Shown here: positions 29,119 to 41,156 of the stretch, piece by piece | Layout of the letters: every line of letters starts with the position of its first letter | Position numbering within the stretch: position 1 is the first letter of the stretch | Origin: Ruegeria lacuscaerulensis ITI-1157 | GTDB lineage: Bacteria > Pseudomonadota > Alphaproteobacteria > Rhodobacterales > Rhodobacteraceae | DNA: 64,000 nt | Assembly (NCBI GenBank): GCA_000161775.1 | Contig: GG704596.1 | Coordinates: 1,883,593-1,947,592, forward strand | Reading direction: 5' to 3' | Program-made: the position numbers and the translations under genes | Notes under the pieces: generated by a model | Databases searched by the model: none | What the model was told of the DNA's origin: nothing | What the model saw: only the letters and a program-made list of their open reading frames with translations

Positions 29119-29131
29119 TTGAATAGTTCAA
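29119..29131 (+). promoter_or_regulatory. Candidate MarR operator (TTGAA-TAG-TTCAA)
   Basis: The 13-base palindrome TTGAA-TAG-TTCAA lies in the divergent region between the KAS III gene and marR, about 42 bases before the marR start. Short AT-rich dyads of this size are typical MarR-family binding sites. Binding here could silence the efflux operon and also affect the divergent gene. Confidence 0.5.
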
Positions 29132-29172
29132 AATATGAAGTATATGAGCGCCCAGCTCGAGCGGAGACGATC

Positions 29173-29640
29173 ATGACCACGGATACCAACCAACGGCTGT
29201 CCCGGCTGACCCCCGAGATCCAGGCGATGATGGGGGTCTATGCGCTGTACTGGAAGCTGGAAGAAAGCTTTGCCAGAATCGAAACCGAACTCAGCCAGCA
29301 GGAATGCCACATGCTGGTCAAGCTGGACCAGCCCAAGCGCATGGGCGTGCTGGCGGCTGACATGCTGACCGTGCCCTCGACCATCACCGCCACGGCTGAT
29401 GCGCTGGAGCGCGCCGGCTATCTGACCCGTCAGCCCGACCCGAGCGATCGCCGGGCCTGGCTGCTGGTGCTGACGGACAAGGGCACCGAAGCACGCAACA
29501 TGCTGGTCGCCACCGCCGGAGAGCTGTTTCGCAGCGCCTCGGGCCTGAACGACGCCGAAACCGCCGAATTCGCCCGGCTTGCTTGCAAGATTCGGGACAA
29601 CATCTTGAAAACGGGAATACCCGAGGGACTGAAGAAATGA
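29173..29640 (+). CDS. MarR family transcriptional regulator
   Basis: The 155-residue protein contains a winged helix-turn-helix (MGVLAADMLTVPSTITATAD, then GYLTRQPDPSDRRAWLLVLT), where the D-x-R-D/R wing is the MarR signature. The start at 29173 is chosen because the upstream open segment crosses the candidate operator. Its stop overlaps the start of the membrane-fusion gene (ATGA), so the regulator and pump are co-expressed. It probably represses its own operon and is released by a small ligand. Confidence 0.93.
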   Translation: MTTDTNQRLSRLTPEIQAMMGVYALYWKLEESFARIETELSQQECHMLVKLDQPKRMGVLAADMLTVPSTITATADALERAGYLTRQPDPSDRRAWLLVLTDKGTEARNMLVATAGELFRSASGLNDAETAEFARLACKIRDNILKTGIPEGLKK

Positions 29641-30674
29641 AGCTGCTGACTTCTCTGGGCTTTGCTCTGGCCGTCCTGGCCACGCCGATCGCTGCTCAGG
29701 ATGCCGCGAAACCCGTGAAACTGATGGTGGTTCAGGAAACTGCGCCCGGCTTCTCGCGGCAGTTTTTCGGGCGCGTGGCCGCGCGCCAGACCGTGGACCT
29801 GGCGTTTCAGGTGTCGGGGCAGATCGTCGAACTGCCCGTCAACGAAGGGTTCGAGGTGCCCAAGGGCGGCCTGATCGCCCGGCTGGACCAGGAACCGTTC
29901 GAACGGGCGCTGGAGCGCGCCAAACTGCAAAAAGAGCAGGCCGACCGCACCCTTGCGCGCCTGTCACGTCTGCGTGGCACCACGGCCAGCCAAGTTGCCG
30001 TCGAAGATGCCGAAACCGCCGCGCAACTGGCGGCCATCGCCGTGCGCGACGCCGAATACAACCTGGAACACGCCACCCTGACCGCGCCGTTCGATGCGCT
30101 GGTCTCGCGGCGCGAGGTCGAGAATTTCACCACCGTTTCGGCCGGCACGCCGATCGTGCGCATCCATGACATGTCGGAACTGCGAATCGAGGTGGACGTG
30201 CCCGAAATCTTGTTCCAGCGCACCAGCCAAGAGGATGGCTTCACCATCACCGCGAAATTCCCGGTCAGCGATCAGGTGTTTCCGCTGGAAATCCGAGAAT
30301 TCGACGCCGAAACATCCAGCGTCGGCCAGACCTTTCGCATCCAGTTCGGCCTGACGCCGCCCGAAGGGCTGCGGATTCTGCCCGGCTCATCGGTCACGGT
30401 GAATGTCAAAGTCGATGACAAACGCACCGGCATCATCGTGCCGCCCACCGCCATCGTGCCCGACGCCGAGGGCAATCTTGGCGTGATGGTGTTTTCGCCC
30501 GTGGGCGCCGACGAAGGCACCGTCAAATGGGTTCCGGTCACGGTCGAGCCCACCCAAGCGGGGGACGTGCGGGTGCTGACCGGCCTGTCGGATGGGGATG
30601 AGATCGTCGTCGCCGGCGGCGCGGTTCTGACCGACGGGCAGACCGTCCGGCGCTTTGCCGGCTTTGCCAACTGA
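29637..30674 (+). CDS. RND efflux periplasmic adaptor (membrane fusion) protein
   Basis: The 345-residue protein has a signal peptide (MKLLTSLGFALAVLATPIAAQ), a lipoyl-like half (VDLAFQVSGQIVELPVNEG), a coiled-coil hairpin around residues 85-130, the second lipoyl half (LTAPFDALVSRREVENF), and beta-barrel plus C-terminal domains. It joins the inner-membrane RND pump to an outer-membrane channel, which is not in the window. It overlaps marR by four bases and is 11 bases ahead of the pump gene. Confidence 0.93.
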   Translation: MKLLTSLGFALAVLATPIAAQDAAKPVKLMVVQETAPGFSRQFFGRVAARQTVDLAFQVSGQIVELPVNEGFEVPKGGLIARLDQEPFERALERAKLQKEQADRTLARLSRLRGTTASQVAVEDAETAAQLAAIAVRDAEYNLEHATLTAPFDALVSRREVENFTTVSAGTPIVRIHDMSELRIEVDVPEILFQRTSQEDGFTITAKFPVSDQVFPLEIREFDAETSSVGQTFRIQFGLTPPEGLRILPGSSVTVNVKVDDKRTGIIVPPTAIVPDAEGNLGVMVFSPVGADEGTVKWVPVTVEPTQAGDVRVLTGLSDGDEIVVAGGAVLTDGQTVRRFAGFAN

Positions 30675-30685
30675 AGGGGGCAACG

Positions 30686-33600
30686 ATGAATATCGCACGC
30701 GCCTCGATCGACCGGCCGATCCAGACCTGGCTGATCATCCTGGTCACCCTTCTGGGCGGCATCTGGGGCTTTTCCGCGCTGGGCCGGCTGGAAGACCCGG
30801 CCTTTACCATCAAGAACGCCGTCATCATCACCAGCTATCCCGGCGCAACCGCCGAGCAGGTCGCAGAAGAGGTCTCGGAGCCGCTGGAATCCGCCATCCA
30901 GCAGATGGGCGAGGTCGATGTCATCACCTCGGTCAACCGCCCGGGCCAGTCGCTGATCGAGGTCGAGATCAAATCCACCTATGACGGGTCCGAGCTGCCC
31001 GACATATGGACCCGCCTGCGCGCCAAGATCCGGGACGCGTCGCGCGGTCTGCCCTCGGGGGTCAGCACGCCTTTCGTCAATGACGGGTTCGGCGATGTGT
31101 TCGGCCTGTTCTACGCCGTCACCGCCGAAGGGTTCACCGACGCGGAAAAACACGAATTGTCGACCTTCCTGCGCCGCGAATTGCTGACCGTCGAGGGGGT
31201 GGCCGATGTCGAGGTACAGGGCCTGCCGGACGAGGCGATCTTCATCGAGCCGGACCTGGCCATTTCGGTCAATCAGAACGTTCCGCTGACCGCGATCAAC
31301 GAGGCCATCGCCAACGCCAATTCGGTTCAGGAATCGGGCACCCTGCGGGCCGAGGATCACCGCACCACGATCCTGACCGCCGACGGGTCCGACAGCGTGT
31401 CGGAAATCGCCGGCCTGTCGGTCGGCTCGCAAGGGCAGGTGATCAACCTGTTCGACATGGCCAATGTCTATCGCGCCCGCCAGACCGATCCCGACATCCT
31501 GATCCGTTTCAACGGGGTCGAGGCCTTCACCCTGGGCATCGCCGGCCTGTCGACCGAGAACATCGTCGAGGTCGGCAAACGCGTCGATGCCAAGCTGGCC
31601 GAGCTGGACGTGGAAATCCCCGCCGGGGTCGAAATTCTGCCCATCTACCAGCAGCATGTGGTGGTCGAGCAGGCCTCGAACGACTTCCTGGTCAACCTGG
31701 CCATGTCGGTGGCCATCGTGGTGGCGGTTCTGGGCATCTTCATGGGCTGGCGTGCGGCCATCGTCGTGGGCTCGACCCTGCTTTTGACGGTGGTGGGCAC
31801 GCTGCTGTTCATGGCGGTGTTCTCCATCGAGATGGAGCGCATCTCGCTGGGCGCTCTGATCATCGCAATGGGGATGCTGGTCGACAACGCCATCGTGGTG
31901 GCCGAGGGGATGCAGATCGCGATGCTCAAGGGCAAGAACTCGCGCGATGCCGCGGACGAGGCCGCCTCCAAGACCCAGATCCCGCTGCTTGGGGCCACGG
32001 TCATCGGCATCATGGCCTTTGCCGGGATCGGGCTCAGCCCGGATGCGACGGGTGAATTCCTGTTCTCGCTTTTCGCGGTGATCGGCATTTCGCTGCTGCT
32101 CAGCTGGGTGCTGGCCATCACGGTCACACCGCTGTTGGGACACTATTTTTTCAAACAGGGCAAAGAGGGCGAGATTGACGCCTACAGTGGCCTTCTGTTC
32201 CGCCTTTACGGCGCGACGCTGGCCTGGGCGCTGCGGTTCCGCTGGCTGGTGGTGGCTGGGCTGGTGGGCATCACGGTGGCCTGTTATGCGGGCTTCGGAC
32301 TGATGAAGCAGCAGTTCTTTCCCAACTCGAACACGCCGCTGTTCTTCGTGCATTACAAGCTGCCGCAGGGCACTCCGATCGACCGCACCGCCGCCGACAT
32401 GGCCGTGTTCGAGGACTGGCTGGCCAAACGCAACGACGTGGTTTCGGTGGCGACCTTCGTGGGGCAGGGGGCGACGCGCTTCATGCTGACCTATTCGGCG
32501 GAAAAGCCGAACCCCAGCTATGGGCACATGATCATCCGCACCGAAACGCTCGAGGATATCCCCGCGCTTCAGGCTGATCTCGAGGCTTTCGGCTCGGCCC
32601 GGTTCCCCGAGGGCGAGTTCCGCACCAAGCGCCTGGTCTTCGGCCCCGGCGGCGGCACTCCGATCGAGGCGCGGTTCTCGGGCAGCGATCCGGTCGTGCT
32701 GCGGCGACTGGCCGACGAGGCGGTGCGGCGTATGTCTGCGGCGTCGCCCAACGCGCTGGACGTGCATCACGACTGGCGCGAGCAGGAACTGGTGCTGCAG
32801 CCGATCTATGCGACCGAACGCGCCCAGACCGCCGGCGTCACCCGCGAGGACATTGCCGCGACGCTGCAATTCTCGACCGACGGGATCACCGGCGGCGTGT
32901 TCCGGGAACGCGACCGTCTGATCCCCATCATCCTGCGCCGCCCGGCGGATGGAGACTATTCGATCGTCGATCAGGTGGTGTATTCGGACCAGTCCCAGAA
33001 ATTCGTGCCTATCGAGCAGATGGTGGACGGGTTCCAGTACAAAGCGCTCAACACCCTGGTGCACCGGCGCGATCGGGTGCTGACCATCACCGTGGGTGCC
33101 GACATCCCCGCCGATCTGACCGCCGCCCAAGTCCACGCCGAGGTGCGCGACGCCATCGAATCGATGGACCTGCCGCTGGGCTACAAGATGGAATGGGGCG
33201 GCGAGTTCGAGGATTCCGGCAAGGCCCAGGCGAGCCTGGGCAGGCAATTGCCGCTGAGCCTGCTGATCATGGTCCTGATCTCGGTGCTGCTGTTCAACGC
33301 GATCCGACAGCCGATCATCATCTGGCTGCTGGTGCCGATGTCGGTGAACGGCGTGGTGATCGGGCTGCTGGGCACGGGGCTGCCCTTTACCTTCACCGCG
33401 CTTCTGGGCCTACTCAGCCTGTCGGGGATGCTGATCAAGAACGGCATCGTGCTGGTCGAGGAAATCGACCTGGTCCGTGCCACCGGGAAGCCCCTGCGCG
33501 AGGCGATCATCGAGGCCTCGGTCTCGCGTCTGCGCCCGGTCATGCTGGCGGCGATTACCACGATCCTGGGCATGGCGCCGCTGCTGACCGATGCGTTCTT

Positions 33601-33733
33601 CGTTTCGATGGCGGTGACGATCATGGGCGGGCTGGCCTTCGCGACCGTGCTGACGATGGTCGCCGCGCCGGTCTTCTACCTGCTGTTCTTCTCGCGCGAA
33701 GAACAACGCAGGCTGGCCGCACAGTCCCTGTAA
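30686..33733 (+). CDS. RND efflux transporter permease subunit
   Basis: The 1015-residue protein has the AcrB layout: TM1, a large periplasmic porter/docking part, TM2-7, a second periplasmic part and TM8-12. The TM4 proton-relay site reads GMLVDNAIVV near residue 400, so it has Asp-Asn in place of AcrB's Asp-Asp. The TM10 lysine is kept in GMLIKNGIVL. It exports drugs or lipids by proton antiport; the substrate is unknown. The divergent KAS III gene hints at a lipid-related substrate. It ends at a strong bidirectional terminator. Confidence 0.94.
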   Translation: MNIARASIDRPIQTWLIILVTLLGGIWGFSALGRLEDPAFTIKNAVIITSYPGATAEQVAEEVSEPLESAIQQMGEVDVITSVNRPGQSLIEVEIKSTYDGSELPDIWTRLRAKIRDASRGLPSGVSTPFVNDGFGDVFGLFYAVTAEGFTDAEKHELSTFLRRELLTVEGVADVEVQGLPDEAIFIEPDLAISVNQNVPLTAINEAIANANSVQESGTLRAEDHRTTILTADGSDSVSEIAGLSVGSQGQVINLFDMANVYRARQTDPDILIRFNGVEAFTLGIAGLSTENIVEVGKRVDAKLAELDVEIPAGVEILPIYQQHVVVEQASNDFLVNLAMSVAIVVAVLGIFMGWRAAIVVGSTLLLTVVGTLLFMAVFSIEMERISLGALIIAMGMLVDNAIVVAEGMQIAMLKGKNSRDAADEAASKTQIPLLGATVIGIMAFAGIGLSPDATGEFLFSLFAVIGISLLLSWVLAITVTPLLGHYFFKQGKEGEIDAYSGLLFRLYGATLAWALRFRWLVVAGLVGITVACYAGFGLMKQQFFPNSNTPLFFVHYKLPQGTPIDRTAADMAVFEDWLAKRNDVVSVATFVGQGATRFMLTYSAEKPNPSYGHMIIRTETLEDIPALQADLEAFGSARFPEGEFRTKRLVFGPGGGTPIEARFSGSDPVVLRRLADEAVRRMSAASPNALDVHHDWREQELVLQPIYATERAQTAGVTREDIAATLQFSTDGITGGVFRERDRLIPIILRRPADGDYSIVDQVVYSDQSQKFVPIEQMVDGFQYKALNTLVHRRDRVLTITVGADIPADLTAAQVHAEVRDAIESMDLPLGYKMEWGGEFEDSGKAQASLGRQLPLSLLIMVLISVLLFNAIRQPIIIWLLVPMSVNGVVIGLLGTGLPFTFTALLGLLSLSGMLIKNGIVLVEEIDLVRATGKPLREAIIEASVSRLRPVMLAAITTILGMAPLLTDAFFVSMAVTIMGGLAFATVLTMVAAPVFYLLFFSREEQRRLAAQSL

Positions 33734-33753
33734 CTTGTTGCCTTGAAAAGAAA

Positions 33754-33784
33754 AAGCCCCGGCGAAGAGCCGGGGCTTATTTTG
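33754..33784. terminator. Bidirectional terminator between the RND pump gene and carB
   Basis: Arms AAGCCCCGGC (33754-33763) and GCCGGGGCTT (33769-33778) form a perfect ten-base stem with loop GAAGA. It is preceded by an A-rich and followed by a T-rich tract, so it can stop both convergent genes. Confidence 0.92.
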
Positions 33785-33801
33785 TGTGGGAATGCGGCGG
33801 A

Positions 33802-37155
<3,354 letters not shown>

Positions 37156-37327
37156 GGCCTGGTCCCTTCGATTTTGCACGAGTCACGGGCGCCGCCCAAG
37201 CGCCCAAATTGTCGTGCGTTATAGGGACCCCGGCAAAAGGTGCAAGGGGGATCGGAAACGGAAGCGAATTTGCCGCTTTCCCCCCTTTCCCTCGGCGCCG
37301 TATTCTCTATATGCCGCTGAACGGCAG

Positions 37328-38461
37328 ATGAGGAAGCAATTGCGCATTCGTTTCGATCAGGGACCTGCCGGTCCGGGCACCGGTTTCGACCGGCCCGCCC
37401 AGGTGATCCGCGCCGACCGGGCGGAGCAGGTGCCCCAGGCGTTGGCGGCGCTGGATGACGCGCGGGCACAGGGCGGCTGGCTGGCCGGATATGCCAGTTA
37501 CGAGCTGGGCTATGCGCTTGAGCCCAAGCTGGCCGCGAGGCTGCCCGCGACCCGTCGATTGCCGCTTTTGTGCTTTGGCGTGTTCGATGGCCCGAGCGTG
37601 CAGGACCTGCCGTCCGGTGCGGCCGGGCTGACTGCGTTCCAGCCACGTTGGAGCGAGGCGCGCTATGCGGAAGCCTTCCGCGCCGTGCATGATGCGATCG
37701 GGGCCGGGGACATCTATCAGGCCAACCTGACCTTTCCCATCGACCTGGAAACCGAGGGCGACAGTGCCGCGCTCTATGCCGCGCTGACCGCCGGACAGCC
37801 GGTCGGTCATGGCGCGCTGGTGCAGCAGGACGGGCTGCCCGATCTGCTCAGCCGCTCGCCCGAGCTGTTCTTCCGCACCGATGCCGAGGGGATGATCGAA
37901 ACCCGGCCGATGAAGGGCACCCAGCCGCGCAGCGCCGACCTGGCCGAGGATGCGCGGCGGCGCGATTTCCTGTCCTCGGACGAAAAGAACCGGGCCGAGA
38001 ACCTGATGATCGTGGACCTGCTGCGCAATGACATCAGCCGCGTGGCGCTGCCGGGAACCGTTCAGGTGCCCGAGCTGTTCAAGGTCGAGACCTACGCCAC
38101 CGTGCACCAGATGGTGTCGCTGGTGCAGGCGCGGCTGCAGGTGGGGGCGGGGCTGTCGGACATCCTGACGGCGCTGTTTCCCTGTGGCTCGATTACCGGG
38201 GCGCCCAAGATCCGTGCGATGGAGATTCTGTCGGATCTGGAGCCCTGGCCGCGCGACATCTATTGCGGCACCATCGGCTGGGCCGCCCCGGACGGGCGGT
38301 CGGAGTTTAACGTCGCGATCCGGACCTTGATGGTCGAGGGCAATCGGGCCACGTTGAACGTCGGCGGGGGCGTCGTCTGGGACAGCACCGCCGCGTCAGA
38401 ATACGAGGAAGCGCTATGGAAAGCCCGGTTCGCGCGCCAACTGAGCCTGATTTCCGCCTGA
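37328..38461 (+). CDS. pabB: Aminodeoxychorismate synthase component I
   Basis: The 377-residue protein is a chorismate-binding enzyme with an IYQANLTFP block, EKNRAENLMIVDLLRNDIS and the GSITGAPKIRAMEI signature. It turns chorismate and ammonia into 4-amino-4-deoxychorismate for folate synthesis. The start is taken as the ATG at 37328; a TTG a few codons on is possible. Its 3' end overlaps the next gene, a class IV aminotransferase, by 46 bases. The pairing of the two supports the PabB assignment over anthranilate synthase. Confidence 0.9.
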   Translation: MRKQLRIRFDQGPAGPGTGFDRPAQVIRADRAEQVPQALAALDDARAQGGWLAGYASYELGYALEPKLAARLPATRRLPLLCFGVFDGPSVQDLPSGAAGLTAFQPRWSEARYAEAFRAVHDAIGAGDIYQANLTFPIDLETEGDSAALYAALTAGQPVGHGALVQQDGLPDLLSRSPELFFRTDAEGMIETRPMKGTQPRSADLAEDARRRDFLSSDEKNRAENLMIVDLLRNDISRVALPGTVQVPELFKVETYATVHQMVSLVQARLQVGAGLSDILTALFPCGSITGAPKIRAMEILSDLEPWPRDIYCGTIGWAAPDGRSEFNVAIRTLMVEGNRATLNVGGGVVWDSTAASEYEEALWKARFARQLSLISA

Positions 38462-39063
38462 TCGAAACCTTTGCGTTTCGGCCCGGGCAGGGGTTCGTGC
38501 GGCTCGATCGCCACCTACGGCGCATGGCGCGAACGGCTGACTGGCTGGGTGTTCGGTTCGATGTGCGGCGCGTCGGCGAAGTGGTGGACGGTGTGTCCGG
38601 CGCTGATCCGCTGCGGTGTCGGCTGACGCTGGACTTGACCGGTGCACCCAAGATCACCACGGGGCCTTTGGCAGACAACCCGCCGGGCTGGACGGTGGGT
38701 CTGGCGACAACAAGGCTGACGTCCTCGGACACCTGGCTGCGCCACAAGACCACCCGCCGCGCGATCTATGATCAAGCGCGGGCGGAATTGCCCGACGGCG
38801 TGGACGAGCTGTTGTTCCTGAACGAACGGGATGAACTGTGCGAGGGCACCATCACCAACCTGTTCGTCGAAACGGAAGACGGGCGCCTGCTGACACCGCC
38901 CGTTGCGGCGGGCCTGCTGCCGGGCATCCTGCGTGAGGAGTTGCTCGAAACCGGACGCGCGACCGAGGCGGTCCTGACCCTGCATGACCTGGCCGCCGCG
39001 CACCGGGTCTGGATGGGCAATTCCTTGCGCGGTTTGATACCGGCCAAGGTAATGCTGCCATGA
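38416..39063 (+). CDS. pabC: Class IV aminotransferase, probable aminodeoxychorismate lyase
   Basis: The 215-residue PLP protein has the catalytic Lys in LRHKTTRRAIYDQA and the phosphate-binding ELCEGTITNLFVE and GLLPGILREELL segments of fold type IV. Beside pabB, it most likely removes pyruvate from aminodeoxychorismate to give p-aminobenzoate. It is shorter than E. coli PabC (about 270 residues), mainly at the N-terminus. It overlaps pabB by 46 bases, and its stop overlaps the protease gene start by four bases. Confidence 0.8.
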   Translation: MESPVRAPTEPDFRLIETFAFRPGQGFVRLDRHLRRMARTADWLGVRFDVRRVGEVVDGVSGADPLRCRLTLDLTGAPKITTGPLADNPPGWTVGLATTRLTSSDTWLRHKTTRRAIYDQARAELPDGVDELLFLNERDELCEGTITNLFVETEDGRLLTPPVAAGLLPGILREELLETGRATEAVLTLHDLAAAHRVWMGNSLRGLIPAKVMLP

Positions 39064-39731
39064 GCGACCGCAGCTCCGCGCGTGGATTGCAGGTGTCGAA
39101 CCTGCGCCTGAAGGCTGAATTCGTGGCGTTCTATGTCGCGGTCCCCTTGCTGATCGCCGTTCTGTTTCCACCCGATTGGATGTTCCCGGCGCTGTTCTTC
39201 TTCACCGCTGTCGGGATCGCCCTGCTGCACCGCACCCCGGGCTTTTCCTGGGCAGAGCTGCGCTATGGTTGGCGCAACTGGCGCTGGGCCGAGGTGATCG
39301 TGTTCATTCTGGCAATGGCCGCGATCTGTTCGGCCCTGGTGATGGCCACGCGGCCGGATGCGGCCTTTTTTCTGCTGCTGCACCGGCCCGAATTTCTGGT
39401 CGTGATCTGGCTGGGCTATCCGTTGCTGTCGGCACTGCCGCAAGAACTGCTGTTCCGCACGCTGTTCTATCGCCGCTATCACGCGATCCTGCCTAACGGC
39501 GCGGCCTTGCCGTTGCTGAACGCCGGGCTGTTTGCCTTTGCCCACCTGATGTATTGGAGCTGGATCGTCACCGTGATGACATTCGCGGGCGGGCTGCTGT
39601 TTTCCTGGGCCTACCGCAAGCGCGGGTCGTTCTTCTATGCGGTGCTGCTGCACGCGATCGCGGGCAACATCATCTTTGCCGCCGGGCTGGGCGTGTTCTT
39701 CTATTCCGGAAACGTGCAGCGCCCGTTCTAG
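39060..39731 (+). CDS. CPBP family intramembrane metalloprotease
   Basis: The 223-residue membrane protein has about six helices. It carries the three CPBP motifs: ALPQELLFRTLF (a Gln-Glu form of the usual EExxxR), FAFAHLMY and HAIAGN. Such proteases act within the membrane; relatives process CAAX proteins or serve in bacteriocin immunity. Its target here is unknown. It is translationally coupled to pabC by an ATGA overlap although no functional link is evident. Confidence 0.85.
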   Translation: MSDRSSARGLQVSNLRLKAEFVAFYVAVPLLIAVLFPPDWMFPALFFFTAVGIALLHRTPGFSWAELRYGWRNWRWAEVIVFILAMAAICSALVMATRPDAAFFLLLHRPEFLVVIWLGYPLLSALPQELLFRTLFYRRYHAILPNGAALPLLNAGLFAFAHLMYWSWIVTVMTFAGGLLFSWAYRKRGSFFYAVLLHAIAGNIIFAAGLGVFFYSGNVQRPF

Positions 39732-39736
39732 GTGCT

Positions 39737-40963
39737 TTACTCCGCGGCATCGCGCATGTCCTGATCGGGCTGATACAGATAGTCCCGCGTCAACGGCGCC
39801 GCATCGCGGCGATGACCCAGCTGCAGTTGGAACACGGTCTGGTCGCGCTCCTCGAACACCAGGATGCAGGCGGTCAGATAGAACCGCCACATGCGGATGA
39901 ACCGGTCGTCATACATCGCGCGCACCTGATCCAGGTTGCTCTCGAACCGGTCGCGCCAGGCGCGCAGGGTCAGGGCATAATGCAGCCGCAGGCTTTCAAC
40001 ATCCAGAAACCACAGACCGGTGCGCGCCACGGGTTTGACGATTTCCTCGAGCGACGGGACATAGCCGCCCGGGAAGATGTACTTGTTCAGCCAGGGCGAC
40101 TGGCCGGTGGGCGGCCCGTTGCGGCCGATGGAATGGATCAACGCAACGCCGTCAGGCTTCAACAGAGCGGCGATCCGGTCGAAATAGGTGCGCAGCTGTG
40201 GCGCGCCCACATGCTCCAGCATCCCGACCGAGACGATCCGGTCGAACTGATCCTGCATCTGCCGGTAGTCCATCAGCTGAATGTCGATGCGGTCGGTCAG
40301 CCCGGCCTGCTGCACCCGCGCGGTCGCGGTGCGGTGCTGGTTCTGCGACAGGGTCAGCCCGGTCACCCGCACGCCGTGGTCACGCGCCAGCGTCAGGGCC
40401 AGACCGCCCCAGCCGCAGCCGATGTCCAGCACGCGCATGCCGGGCTCCAGGCACAGCTTGCGCGCGATATGCGCCTTTTTGGCGGCTTGCGCCTGTTCCA
40501 AAGTCATCCTAGGCTGCTGGAAATAGGCGCAGCTGTACTGCATGTCAGGGTCCAGCATCAGCTGGTAGAAGTCGTCGGAAAGGTCATAGTGATGCGCCAC
40601 GTTTCGCCGCGCCGAGCGGACCGAGTTGCGCTGCAGGATCGGCCGCAGCAGATACCCGGCCCAGTCCTGGATCTGCTGCAGCAGGGGCAATGACCCGCTG
40701 GCCGCGCATCGAATCGCGATCCGCATGGCACTTTCAAGGCCGCCTTCGTCGACGGTCAGGGTGCCGTTCATGTAGCCCTCGCCAAAAGCCATCTCGGGAT
40801 TGCGCACCAAGCGCGCCATCAATGCGGGGTCATGCAGGGTGATATGCGCCTCGGGCTGCGTGGCGTCGCCATAGGTGCGCGCCGTCCCGTCCGGATAGGT
40901 GATCCGCAGAGTTCCGCGGGTGATGAACCCGTGCAAAACGCGATCCAAAACAGCTTGCCACAT
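39737..40963 (-). CDS. cfa: Cyclopropane-fatty-acyl-phospholipid synthase
   Basis: The 408-residue protein has the SAM-binding VLDIGCGWGG at residues 178-187, HHYDLSDDFYQLML, the YSCAYF segment with Cys145, and a C-terminal GYVPSLEEI/RLHYALTLRAWRDRF block. It adds a methylene from SAM across the double bond of membrane phospholipid acyl chains, usually in stress or stationary phase. The start at 40963 follows a near-perfect AAGGAGGTG. It is a single-gene unit, divergent from aspS. Confidence 0.93.
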   Translation of the reverse strand: MWQAVLDRVLHGFITRGTLRITYPDGTARTYGDATQPEAHITLHDPALMARLVRNPEMAFGEGYMNGTLTVDEGGLESAMRIAIRCAASGSLPLLQQIQDWAGYLLRPILQRNSVRSARRNVAHHYDLSDDFYQLMLDPDMQYSCAYFQQPRMTLEQAQAAKKAHIARKLCLEPGMRVLDIGCGWGGLALTLARDHGVRVTGLTLSQNQHRTATARVQQAGLTDRIDIQLMDYRQMQDQFDRIVSVGMLEHVGAPQLRTYFDRIAALLKPDGVALIHSIGRNGPPTGQSPWLNKYIFPGGYVPSLEEIVKPVARTGLWFLDVESLRLHYALTLRAWRDRFESNLDQVRAMYDDRFIRMWRFYLTACILVFEERDQTVFQLQLGHRRDAAPLTRDYLYQPDQDMRDAAE

Positions 40964-41091
40964 CGGCCGAACACCTCCTTGTCTCAGGGGCCGGGCTTCC
41001 GCGTGCAGGGAAAACCATTCAAGTTCACCCCCACAAACATAGCGATTTTTTCGATTTTGTCTGCATTCCGGCCCGCATCGCGCCCCGACAC

Positions 41092-41120
41092 TTGACTTCC
41101 CGACCCGATCGCGGTGTATC
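41092..41120 (+). promoter_or_regulatory. Possible aspS promoter
   Basis: TTGACT at 41092-41097 and TGTATC at 41115-41120 are 17 bases apart, 37 bases before the aspS start. The -35 is good and the -10 is weak, so this is a tentative call. Confidence 0.4.
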
Positions 41121-41156
41121 GGCGCGACGAATTCAGCGCCCGAAGGGATATCATCC

